Part shown: piece by piece, positions 16,192 to 25,309 of the stretch
Layout: every line of letters starts with the position of its first letter
Numbering within the stretch: the first letter of the stretch is position 1
Assembly (NCBI GenBank): GCA_963846565.1
Contig: CAWJWL010000005.1
Location: 1,178,001-1,242,000 of the forward strand
DNA: 64,000 nucleotides
Reading direction: 5' to 3'
From: WHSW01 sp963846565
GTDB taxonomy: Bacteria; Actinomycetota; Thermoleophilia; Solirubrobacterales; 70-9
Made by a program: the position numbers and the translations under genes
Notes under the pieces: model-generated
Told to the model about the DNA's origin: nothing
The model's database searches: none
The model's input: only the letters and a program-made list of their open reading frames with translations

Positions 16192-16614
16192 ATGAACCGC
16201 CGCCTGATCGTTCCCACGCTGCTCACTGCCCTCGCTGCGATCGCCGTCCTGGCACCCTCGGCTTCAGCCAAGCTCGTCGGCTTTCAGACGCCGGACGAGA
16301 ACGTCGGCTGCTACGTGAACGGCAAGGGAGCCCGCTGCGACGTGAGCAAGCCCGACTGGACGGCGCCGCCGCCGACGATGCCGTGCGAGCTGGACTACGG
16401 CTTCGGCGTCAGCGTCGGCCGCCACGAGCCCGCCGCCTACGTCTGCGCCGGCGACACGACTCTCGATCCCGAGCACGAGGTGCTCGAGGACGGCGAGAAG
16501 ATCAAGACCGGCCGCTTCAAGTGCAAGAACAAGGGCGAGGACACGATCAAGTGCGTGAACACCCGCAACGGCGAGGGGTTCAAGGTCTCCCAGGCTGAAG
16601 TGAGCCTGTTCTAG
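16192..16614 (+). CDS. secreted DUF6636-like protein
   Basis: 140 aa exported protein with a Sec signal peptide (MNRRLIVPTLL...ASA, cleavage near 26). The mature part shows the ordered cysteine pattern of the DUF6636 family: FQTPDENVGCY, RCDVSKPDW, PCELDYGFGV, VCAGDTTLDP, GRFKCKNK, IKCVNTRNGEGF, ending in a Leu-Phe. Disulfide-stabilised, extracellular, function unknown. A TAGGCT box at 16179-16184 is 7 nt before ATG 16192. Its stop overlaps the hemQ stop by CTAG. Confidence 0.82.
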   Translation: MNRRLIVPTLLTALAAIAVLAPSASAKLVGFQTPDENVGCYVNGKGARCDVSKPDWTAPPPTMPCELDYGFGVSVGRHEPAAYVCAGDTTLDPEHEVLEDGEKIKTGRFKCKNKGEDTIKCVNTRNGEGFKVSQAEVSLF

Positions 16615-17315
16615 GCGGGCAGCGCGGCGCCGGCTGCGGTTCCGTCGAGTGCGTCCAGAGCACGCGCGGTAGACATCGACGCGCAGGTGAAGATCGGCGT
16701 GTCGCGGAGCGTGTAGGCGCTCGACTCCGACGTGCGCAGCTCCTGCACCAGGTCGAGGAACTCGCCGACGTCGTCGCATTCGAAGGAGACGACGAACTCC
16801 TGGTCGTCGAGGCCGAACGAGTAGGCGGTGTTGATCGTGATCTCCGGGTGGCGACGGCCGATCTCGATGTGCTCGCTCATCACCCGGCGTCGCTCCTCGA
16901 GCGGCAGCCGGTACCACTCACGCTTCTTGTCGAGCGGGTAGACGATGCAGTAGCGGCGCTCCGAGGTGCAGATCTCGGGCCGCGCGTCGGACTCGGAGTA
17001 CGGCGACCGCTTGGTCATCGCCAGGTATGAGTGCGGGATCGACATCCACTTCGCGAGCCCGCTCTGGGAGAGGACGACGTGGAACGTGTGGATGTCGTCG
17101 AGGATCGGGCTCTGCGCGAGCAGCATCAGGTCCGTATCGCCCCGCATGCCGACGGTCGAGTAGGCGCGAAGGCTGCGGTCTGCGGCGAAGTCCTCGCAGG
17201 CGGCGAGCAACTCGCGTTTATCCTCCGCCCGCGCTGCGGCCTCGCGGCGATGCCATGCGGGATCGAGCTTGAAGAACGTGAACTTGGCGAAAGTCCTGTC
17301 GCTCGTCGCGTTCAC
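16611..17315 (-). CDS. chdC: coproheme decarboxylase (HemQ/ChdC, chlorite dismutase family)
   Basis: 234 aa. It catalyses the last step of the coproporphyrin-dependent haem pathway, turning coproheme III into haem b with peroxide. Family residues are visible: catalytic Tyr126 and Lys130 in VYPLDKKREWY, and the proximal haem His, most likely His149 in MSEHIEIGR. Length is normal for actinobacterial HemQ. GTG 17315 is supported by a TAGCAT box at 17323-17328, 7 nt upstream. The first ~47 bp overlap the 5' end of the divergent membrane-protein gene. The FprA reductase nearby may be unrelated. Confidence 0.93.
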   Translation of the reverse strand: MNATSDRTFAKFTFFKLDPAWHRREAAARAEDKRELLAACEDFAADRSLRAYSTVGMRGDTDLMLLAQSPILDDIHTFHVVLSQSGLAKWMSIPHSYLAMTKRSPYSESDARPEICTSERRYCIVYPLDKKREWYRLPLEERRRVMSEHIEIGRRHPEITINTAYSFGLDDQEFVVSFECDDVGEFLDLVQELRTSESSAYTLRDTPIFTCASMSTARALDALDGTAAGAALPA

Positions 17316-19164
17316 GCTCGCGATGCTAGCGCCGGGCGGGACCGCTCAGGCCCAAGAGGAGCGGAGCGTGGTCGTAGCCGTGCTGCCGTACGGGACCACG
17401 GTCGAGGAGATCGGGGCGACACCCGAGCTCGTCCCGGGGATCGTCAGCGCCGGACTCGGCGGTGTGCCGTTCACGCAGACGCTGCTCGACATCTCCCAGG
17501 GCAATCGGGTGAACGAGGCGCTCTATGACGGCGAGCTGCCGCCGCTGCGGATCGACGACGGGCGAGTTCCGCCGTCGGCGTGGGCCCGCGTGGTCGAGCG
17601 AGCGGAGGCAGCGCCCGCGGACGTGATCCCCGGGCTCCTGGCCTCGAGCCTGATCGCCGCCGGAGTCGACGTCACGGCCGAGGACGCGGTCGGGCTGCCG
17701 GCGCTGATCGGCGTCGACCGCGAGGGTGAGATCGCTGTCGCCGATGTCGGCTCCTGCGCACCTTCGTGCGGCTCCGGCCTGAGCCTCATCGATGCGTCCG
17801 CCGACGAGCTCCCGCAGATCGTGGCGGGACTGGACCTCGAGGGCGCAGACGTGCTGATCGCGCTCGCGGCGGGCGCCCGCGGCGAGCAGCAGCTGCTCCC
17901 GATCGGGATCGCGGGCGAAGGCTTCGACGGCGACTTGACCTCCTCCTCGACCCGGACCGACGGCCTCGTGACCACCTCCGACCTCGCGCCGACGATCCTC
18001 GGGGCATTCGGTGTTCGCATCCCGGACGAGGTCAACGGGAGCGAGATCACGTCCGGCGACCAGCGGGACCCCGCCGAGGTCGCGGACCTTCAGGATCGCC
18101 TCGACGAGCGCCCCAGTCGCGACACGGTGGTCCTGCTGCCGTTCGCGATCTGGCTGCTCGCCGCTGTACTCGCCTCGCTCGCCTGGCGCGGGCGCGGCGC
18201 CAGGGTCGCCCTCCGACTGCTCGGCCTCGCGGTCGCAAGCGGGCCGTTGCTGCTCCTCGTCGCCGCTGCCTTCGACGCCGGCGCCGCCGCCTCGGCGCTT
18301 CTCTTCGGCGTCGGCTCGCTCGCCGTCGCCGCGATCGTCGGCCGCCTGGTTCCAGGATTCGGCGCGTTCGCGCTCGCCGGTGGCGCGACGGTCGCCGCCT
18401 ACGCGGTCGACGTCGTCGTCGGCTCCCCGCTGACCGCGTACTCGGTCCTTGGCCCGAATCCGGGCTACGGGGTCCGATTCTTCGGCATCGGCAACGAGCT
18501 CGAGGCGATCCTCGCCCCGCTGGCGCTGATCGCCACGGGGGCCGGCCTCGCCGCAACCGGGCGCACGGGGCGGACGGCTGCGCTCTGGTTCGCCGGCGTC
18601 GCGCTCCTCGCCGCCGCCGCGTTCGCACCCGGGCGCTTCGGCGCCGACGTCGGCGCGGCAATCGTCCTCGGCGTCGGCGGGGCGAGCGCGGTGGCGCTCT
18701 CGCTCGGACTCGATCGCCGCCGCACGGCGCTGCTCGTCGTCGGCGCCGGTGTCGCAGGTCTCGTCGCCCTGCTCGTCGTCGACCAGCTGCTCGGCGGCGC
18801 GCACCTGAGCCGCACCGTGCTGGGCGCCGGCGAGGCGAGCGATCTCATCGATGTCCTCGAGCGCAGGGTCGACCTGATGCTCGACACCTTCACCGATCCG
18901 GTCTACCCGGAGCTGCTGGTCATCGCCGCGGCGCTCCTGATCGCCGGATTCGCGCGCCGTGACGCGGTCCTCGGCTGGTTCGGCGATGGTCCCGCGCGGG
19001 CGGGCTTCCTCGGCGCCCTGGCGGGCGTCCTCGTCGGCACCGTCGCCAACGATTCCGGGTCGGTGCTGCTGGTTTTGGGCACGATCTGCCTGGCGACGAG
19101 CGCCGGATTCTTCTGGGCGAGCCAGGCGTCGGAAAGCGCGCGAGAATCCCCCAACGGGGGCTAA
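17269..19164 (+). CDS. large exported/membrane protein with phosphatase-like ectodomain, unknown
   Basis: About 631 aa from TTG 17269; GTG 17278 or ATG 17323 are alternatives. The longer starts give a good signal peptide ending in TAQAQ, so they are preferred. Residues ~30-270 are extracytoplasmic and look like a degenerate alkaline-phosphatase/sulfatase fold (TSDLAPTILGAFGVRIPDEVNGSEI resembles the C-terminal part of such enzymes) without clear metal ligands. From ~285 to the end there are about nine or ten transmembrane helices. The 5' end overlaps hemQ by 47 bp on the opposite strand. It lies 40 bp upstream of the GT4-flippase fusion and may act in envelope glycan assembly; that is inference. 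Confidence 0.7.
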   Translation: MKNVNLAKVLSLVAFTLAMLAPGGTAQAQEERSVVVAVLPYGTTVEEIGATPELVPGIVSAGLGGVPFTQTLLDISQGNRVNEALYDGELPPLRIDDGRVPPSAWARVVERAEAAPADVIPGLLASSLIAAGVDVTAEDAVGLPALIGVDREGEIAVADVGSCAPSCGSGLSLIDASADELPQIVAGLDLEGADVLIALAAGARGEQQLLPIGIAGEGFDGDLTSSSTRTDGLVTTSDLAPTILGAFGVRIPDEVNGSEITSGDQRDPAEVADLQDRLDERPSRDTVVLLPFAIWLLAAVLASLAWRGRGARVALRLLGLAVASGPLLLLVAAAFDAGAAASALLFGVGSLAVAAIVGRLVPGFGAFALAGGATVAAYAVDVVVGSPLTAYSVLGPNPGYGVRFFGIGNELEAILAPLALIATGAGLAATGRTGRTAALWFAGVALLAAAAFAPGRFGADVGAAIVLGVGGASAVALSLGLDRRRTALLVVGAGVAGLVALLVVDQLLGGAHLSRTVLGAGEASDLIDVLERRVDLMLDTFTDPVYPELLVIAAALLIAGFARRDAVLGWFGDGPARAGFLGALAGVLVGTVANDSGSVLLVLGTICLATSAGFFWASQASESARESPNGG

Positions 19165-19204
19165 CCGAACCCGTTTACGGGGAGCGAGGGGGTAGGCTAG
19201 GGGC

Positions 19205-21517
19205 GTGCGTGTCGCCATAGTCTCGCCCTATTCCTGGAGTTATCCGGGGGGCGTGAACGGACACGTGGAAGCTCTCGCCGACGAGCTCATCGGCCGTGGC
19301 CACGACCTCCGCGTGCTCGCCCCCTGGGACCCACCCGATCGCCTGACCCGGGCGCTTCACCGTGGCCTGCCTGAAATCCGCACGCATCCGGACTATCTGG
19401 TCGAGCTCTCGCGGACGAAGGCCTTCGGCGCCAACGGCTCGATCTCGAACATCGGCATCTTCCCGGACGGGGTCGTCACGATGCGCCGCGAGCTCCGCGC
19501 GTTCGAGCCCGACGTCGTCCACGTCCACGAGCCACCGGCCGGGCTGATCAGCTGGGACGCGGTCACCTACCGACACGCGCCCACGGTCGCCACGTTCCAC
19601 GCCTACTCGACGAAGCCGCTGCTCAACCACGTCGCGACGCTCGCGGGGGCGGACCGCAGGTTCAATCAGCTGAGCGCGCGAATCGCCGTGTCCGAGGCGG
19701 CGGCCTGGACCGGCAAGCGCTGGTTCGGCGGCCGTTACTCGCTGATCCCGAACGGCGTCGACCTGACAGCCTCGCCGAGCGGTCCCAAGCCCGAGTCCGA
19801 CACCTTCCGGCTCGCCTTTGTCGGCCGACCGGAGGAGCGCAAGGGCCTGCCGGTCCTGCTCGCTGCATTCGGCGCGCTGGTCGAGCACGTCGACGCGCGC
19901 CTCACGGTGATCGGTGCCGACCCCTCCGACGTCGACCGCCATCTCGACGACGAGAGCGTCGCCGATCGCGTCGACGCCCTGGGGCGGGTCGGCGCGGACC
20001 AGCTCTGGTCGACGCTGCACGAGGCGGATCTGCTTTGCGCGCCGTCCCTCGCCGGGGAGAGCTTCGGCATGGTGCTCACCGAGGCGTTCGCCGCCGGCAC
20101 GCCGGTGCTCGCCTCGAACATCGCCGGCTACGCGGATGTCGTCACCGACGGCGTCGACGGTGTCCTCGTCCCGCCCGCCGACGCGCAGCGCCTCGCCGAG
20201 GAGCTGCACACCCTCAGCATGCAGCCGGAGCGCCTCGCCCGCATGGGCCTCGCGGCTCGCGAGTCCGCGGAGCGCTACGCATGGCCGCACGTCGCGGAGG
20301 AGGTGGAGCGCGTATACGAGCGCGTCCAGGAGGCGCCCGAGCCCGCCGGCGCCGTCGAGCGGATCACGCGCCGCGCCGGGATCGTGCCGATCGACGGCGG
20401 GCGGCCCGAGCCGGCGCGCCGGCTCCCGGCCCTTGATCCAGCCCCGGCCGCGTCCGTCGGCCGCCACCGCACGGCGAAGCGCATCGGGGTCGGGATCGCG
20501 GCGATCCTCGGCGTCCTGCTCACCTTCATCGCCGTCCAGCGGATCGGCGTCGACAAGGTCGCCGACAAGCTGGTCGGCTCCGACGCGACCTGGCTCCTCG
20601 TCGCGACCGGCCTGATGGTTGCCTCCCTCTTTTTGCGTGCGGGCTCGTGGTACTCGATCGCGCGCTCGGCGCTGCCGGCGCGCACCCTGCGCCGCCGCGA
20701 CGTGACCTCGGCGACGATGATCGGCGTGCTCATGTCGGCGACGCTGCCGGCGCGCCTCGGTGAGCCGGCGCGCGCCATGGTGCTCGCCCGGCGGACGGGC
20801 CGCATGCGCGAGACGTTCCCGGTGCTGCTCGGGACGCTGGTCTCGCAGAGCGTCATCAACGTCGGCGCGCTCGTGATCCTCGGCTTCCTGATCGTCGGCT
20901 CGACCGATCTCTTCCACTCGAGCTCGGAGAAGCTCTTCCTCCTCAGCCTCGCGCCGATGATCCTGCTGCTCGCGGTCGTCTTCGCGCCGCTCCTCGTGCG
21001 CCAGGCCGGCAGCGGCCGGGTGGCGCGCGTGATCGGCGCCATCCGCCAGGCGCTGGTCAAGGTCCGCACCGGCCTCCACGTCTTCCGCGACCCGCGCCGG
21101 GCGCCGTTCGCCATCTTCCTCCAGCTCGCCGCGTGGGGCCTGCAGCTCCTGGCCTGCTTCACGCTCTTCACGGCGCTCGGCCTCGACCACAACCCGGACA
21201 TCGGGATCGGCGCCGCTGCGGCGGTGCTCTTCGCCGTGAACGTCACCGCGGTGATCCCGGCGACTCCGTCGAACATCGGCATCTTCCAGCTCGCGACCAT
21301 CAGCGTCCTGACGACCGGTTTCGACGTCTCCTACGCCGACGCGCTCGCCTACGGCGTCGTCCTGCAGGCGGTCGAGATCGCGACCGCCGTCGGCCTCGGC
21401 CTGCCGGCCCTGGTCCGCGAGGGCGTCACCTGGCAGGACATGCGCCTCCGCGTCCTCGCCTCGGCCCCGGTACGCCTGCGGCCGCGTACGGAGGCGGCGG
21501 AGTCGTTGCGGGCGTAG
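19205..21517 (+). CDS. GT4 glycosyltransferase fused to a flippase-like (LPG-synthase TM) domain
   Basis: 770 aa. Residues 1-380 form a GT-B glycosyltransferase of family GT4, PimA-like: VSPYSWSYPGGVNGHV at the N-terminus, donor-site motif GESFGMVLTEAFAAGTPV with the EX7E glutamates. After a Pro-rich linker (~390-430) comes an 8-TM lysylphosphatidylglycerol-synthetase-type membrane domain (UPF0104/AglD-like), which in relatives may move lipids or lipid-linked sugars. The fusion suggests glycosylation of a lipid coupled to its translocation. TAGGCT at 19193-19198 is 6 nt before GTG 19205, so transcription is leaderless. Confidence 0.88.
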   Translation: MRVAIVSPYSWSYPGGVNGHVEALADELIGRGHDLRVLAPWDPPDRLTRALHRGLPEIRTHPDYLVELSRTKAFGANGSISNIGIFPDGVVTMRRELRAFEPDVVHVHEPPAGLISWDAVTYRHAPTVATFHAYSTKPLLNHVATLAGADRRFNQLSARIAVSEAAAWTGKRWFGGRYSLIPNGVDLTASPSGPKPESDTFRLAFVGRPEERKGLPVLLAAFGALVEHVDARLTVIGADPSDVDRHLDDESVADRVDALGRVGADQLWSTLHEADLLCAPSLAGESFGMVLTEAFAAGTPVLASNIAGYADVVTDGVDGVLVPPADAQRLAEELHTLSMQPERLARMGLAARESAERYAWPHVAEEVERVYERVQEAPEPAGAVERITRRAGIVPIDGGRPEPARRLPALDPAPAASVGRHRTAKRIGVGIAAILGVLLTFIAVQRIGVDKVADKLVGSDATWLLVATGLMVASLFLRAGSWYSIARSALPARTLRRRDVTSATMIGVLMSATLPARLGEPARAMVLARRTGRMRETFPVLLGTLVSQSVINVGALVILGFLIVGSTDLFHSSSEKLFLLSLAPMILLLAVVFAPLLVRQAGSGRVARVIGAIRQALVKVRTGLHVFRDPRRAPFAIFLQLAAWGLQLLACFTLFTALGLDHNPDIGIGAAAAVLFAVNVTAVIPATPSNIGIFQLATISVLTTGFDVSYADALAYGVVLQAVEIATAVGLGLPALVREGVTWQDMRLRVLASAPVRLRPRTEAAESLRA

Positions 21518-21549
21518 GGCGGCTCACCCCTCGCTATCCTTTCCATCGA

Positions 21550-21646
21550 CCATCAGGAGCGGCTGAGGGACCCGGACCGTCGAAGCCGCCGCAACCACCG
21601 AACTCCCCGGAGCTAGGCATGGTGCGACAGCCGGGATCGATGGAGG
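21550..21646 (+). promoter_or_regulatory. SAM-I (S-box type) riboswitch upstream of metH
   Basis: The S-box core is recognisable: AGGAGCGGCTGAGGGACCCG, then CCGTCGAAGCC-GCAACC, then GGTGCGACAGCC. P1 pairs CCATC (21550-21554) with GATGG (21639-21643). A TATCCT -10 box is at 21535-21540. GGAGG (21642-21646) overlaps the 3' strand of P1 and is the only good Shine-Dalgarno for metH, so SAM binding should mask it and shut off translation. SAM-I versus another S-box relative was judged by eye. Confidence 0.8.
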
Positions 21647-21655
21647 TGATCGCAA

Positions 21656-24600
21656 CTGCCCCAAGCCGATAGAGACTTCCTAGCCGCAACCCGCGAGCGC
21701 GTCGTCGTCTTCGACGGCGGCATGGGCGCGACGCTGGAGCAGTTCGAGCTCACGCAGGAGGACTACGGTGGCCTCGAGGGCAAGTGCCACGAGGCGCTCG
21801 TGCTCAACCGCCCCGATGTGATCGAGGGCGTCCACACCTCGATGATCGAGGCCGGCGCCGAGGTGGTCGAGACCGACACCTTCCAGGGCTCGCGGCTGAA
21901 GCTCGAGGAGTGGGGCCTGGGCGAGCACACGCTCGAGATCAACACGAAGGCGGCCGAGATCGCGCGCAAGGCGGCCGGTCCGGAGCGCTTCGTCGCCGGT
22001 TCGATCGGCCCGACCGGCTTCCTGCCCGCGTCCGACGACCCGACGCTCGGCGACATCTCCTTCGCCAAGCTGGTCGAGGTCTTCACCGAGCAGGCACTAG
22101 GCCTGGTCGACGGCGGCGCCGACCTGATCATCATCGAGACGGCGCAGGACATCCTCGAGGTCAAGGCCGCGATCTTCGGCGCCCGCGAGGCGTTCAAGCA
22201 GGCCGGCCGCGAGCTGCCGATCCAGACCTCCGTCTCGCTGCTGCCGCAGGGCGGCAAGATGCTGCTCGGCACCGACATCCAGGCGGTGCTGACCACTCTG
22301 TCCGCGCTCGACGTCGACGTGATCGGGCTCAACTGCTCGACCGGCCCCGAGGACATGCGCGACGCGATCCGCTTCCTCGGCGAGACTTCGCCGCTGCCGG
22401 TCCACTGCATCCCGAACGCCGGCCTGCCGCTCCAGGGGCCCGACGGCGAGACGATCTTCCCCGAGACGCCCGAGCAGCTCGCGAAGGTGCTCGGCGAGTT
22501 CGTCGAGCGCTACGGCGTCGGCATCGTCGGCGGCTGCTGCGGGACGACGCCCGACCACATCCGCGCGATCGCCGAGCGCGTAGCGGGCCGCGTCCCGGGA
22601 AGCGTCCGGAGCCCGGCCCGCCCGAGGTCTCGAGCATGATGACCGCGACCCCGCTGGTCCAGGAGCCGCGGCCGACGCTGGTCGGCGAGCGCGTCAACTC
22701 GCAGGGCTCGCGCAAGGCGAAGGAACTGCTGCTCGCCGACGACTACGACGGCCTCGTCCAGGTCGCCGAGGACCAGGTCACCGGCGGCGCCCACGTGCTC
22801 GACGTCTGCGTCGCGCTGACCGAGCGCCAGGACGAGGACGAGCAGATGAGCGAGGTCGTCCAGCGCATCTCGCTGACCCAGCCGGCGCCGATCCAGGTCG
22901 ACTCGACCGAGCCCGACGTGATCAAGGCGGCGCTCGAGAGCACCCCCGGCCGCGCGATCGTCAACTCGGTCAACCTCGAGGCCGGCCGCGACAAGGCCGA
23001 CACCGTCGTGCCGCTCGCCCGCGCCCACGGCGCGGCGCTGATCGCGCTGACGATCGACGAGGTCGGGATGGCGAAGACGGCCGAGCGCAAGCTCGAGATC
23101 GCCAAGCGGATCAAGGAGATCGCCTGCGACGAGCACGGGCTCGACCCCGAGGCTCTGATCTTCGACGCGCTCACCTTCACGCTGACGACCGGCGACGAGG
23201 AGTGGCGGCCCTCCGCGGTCGAGACGATCGAGGGGATCCGCCGGATCAAGGCGGAGATCCCGGGGTCAAGACCTCGCTCGGCGTCTCGAACGTCTCCTTC
23301 GGCGTCGGCCAGCCGGCGCGCGCGGTCCTCAACTCGGTCTTCCTGCACCACTGCGTCGAGGCCGGGCTCGACCTGGCGATGGTCAACCCGAACCACATCA
23401 CGCCCTACGGCGAGATCCCCGAGAACGAGCGCGAGCTCGCCGACGACCTCGTCTTCAACCGCCGCGAGGACGCGCTCGAGCAGTTCATCGACCACTTCGA
23501 GTCGAAGGGCGAGGAGGCCGAGGAGGCCGGCGACCCGACCGAGGGCATGGAGCCCGAGGAGGCGCTGCACTGGCACATCCTGCGCCGCAAGAAGGAGGGC
23601 GTCGAGGACTGGATCGACTCGCTCGGTCGAGAAGATCGGCGCCGTCCCGACGCTGAACGAGGTCCTGCTGCCGGCGATGAAGGAGGTCGGCGACAAGTTC
23701 GGCGCCGGCGAGCTGATCCTGCCCTTCGTCCTGCAGTCGGCCGAGGTGATGAAGCGCGCCGTCGCCCAGCTCGAGAACTACCTCGACCGGATCGAGGGCC
23801 ACACCAAGGGCAAGGTCGTGATCGCGACCGTCTTCGGCGACGTCCACGACATCGGCAAGTCGCTCGTCAACACGATCCTGACCAACAACGGCTACACGGT
23901 CGTCGACCTCGGCAAGCAGGTCCCGGTCGACACGATCATCGACGCCGCGGTCGAGCACGAGGCCGACGCGATCGGCCTCTCGGCGCTGCTCGTCTCGACC
24001 TCGAAGCAGATGCCCGCCTGCATCCGGGAGCTCCACCAGCGCGAGCTCGAGTTCCCGGTGCTGATCGGCGGCGCCGCGATCAACCGCGACTTCGGCCGCC
24101 GCGTCCTCTACCCGCACGGCAAGGAGTCGGACGAGATCTACGAGCCCGGCGTCTTCTACTGCAAGGACGCCTTCGCCGGCCTCGACACGATGGACGCGCT
24201 GATCGACGAGGCGGCGCGCGAGGCGCTGGTCGCGAAGATCCGCGACGAGGCCGAGGAGCTGCGCAACAAGCCGGTCGAAGTGGACACCGGCCCGCCGGTC
24301 ACCGACGACTCGGTCCGCTCCGCCGCCGCCACCGACGCCGCGATCCCGGAGCCGCCCTTCTGGGGCGTGCGCGAGATCGAGGTCGATCTCGAGCGACGTC
24401 TTCCCGTACCTCGACCGCCACGTGCTGTTCAAGCTCCACTGGGGCGGGCGCGGCAACAAGGGCGAGGAGTGGCGCCAGATCGTCGAGGGCCACGACGGCG
24501 AGGAGGGCTTCGCGCCGAAGCTCGAGCGGATGTGGCGCGAGCAGGACTACCTGAAGCCGCGCGCGAAGCTCGGCTACTTCCCCTGCAACGCCGACGGCAA

Positions 24601-25270
24601 CGAGCTCGTCGTCTTCGACCCTGAGGACCACGACAAGGAGCTCGAGCGGCTCGTCTTCCCGCGCCAGCCGAGGCACGACCGGATCTGCCTCGCCGATTTC
24701 TACCGGCCGCTGGATCAGCCGGACGGATTCCGACCGTCCGGGCGAACGGGACGTCGTCGCGCTGCAGGGCGTGACGGTCGGCGCCGAGGTGACGAAGCGG
24801 ATCGGGCAGCTCGAAGAGGACGGCGAGTTCGCCGAGCAGCTCTTCGTCCACGGCCTCGGCGTCCAGGCGGCCGAGGGCCTGGCCGAGTGGCTTCACGCCG
24901 AGGTCCGCCGCGAGCTCGGCATCGAGCTCGACCAGGGCCGCCGCTACTCCTGGGGCTACCCCGCCTGCCCGGACCAGTCCGAGCACGAGAAGGTCTGGCG
25001 CCTGCTCGGCCTCGACGAGATCGGCATGAGCTCTCCGACGGCTACGCGGTCGAGCCCGAGCAGTCGACGGTGGCGATCATCGCCCACCATCCGCAGGCCG
25101 TCTACTTCGGCATGAAGTCCGGCTTCGTCCCCGCGGAGAAGAAGGGCGACGAGCTGATCGCCGGCACCGAGCGCGGCGGCGAGCTGCCGCCCGACGAGGA
25201 TCCCGCCGCCGAGGACGGCACGATCGAGGCCGAGGCGGAGACGCCTGCGATGGAGAGAGCGACCAGCTAG
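21656..25270 (+). pseudogene. metH: cobalamin-dependent methionine synthase, six frameshifts
   Basis: All MetH modules are present in order. Homocysteine-binding domain (VVVFDGGMGATLEQ; Cys in IGLNCSTGPEDM and GGCCGTTPDHI) runs to ~22590. The pterin domain (LVGERVNSQGSRK) follows to ~23620. The B12 domain has the cap helix LPAMKEVGDKFGAGELILPFVLQ and the DVHDIGKS cobalt-ligand His. The activation domain ends with GYAVEPEQS. Continuity needs six frame changes, near 22590, 23265, 23630, 24395, 24750 and 25030: three look like one-base losses and three like one-base gains, net zero. No nonsense codon interrupts any segment. The start is probably CTG 21656, 9 nt after the riboswitch GGAGG; the first ATG (21722) would cut into the first strand. 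Confidence 0.9.
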
Positions 25271-25309
25271 AGGACCGCCGGCCGGGAGGTGATAGGCTCC
25301 CGTCCCTCG

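Noticed and set aside
17326..19218. 630-residue minus-strand open frame opposite the large membrane protein
   Set aside because: Composition (Arg, Glu, Asp, Gly, no hydrophobic core) is typical of an antisense shadow; the plus strand has a signal peptide and TM helices.
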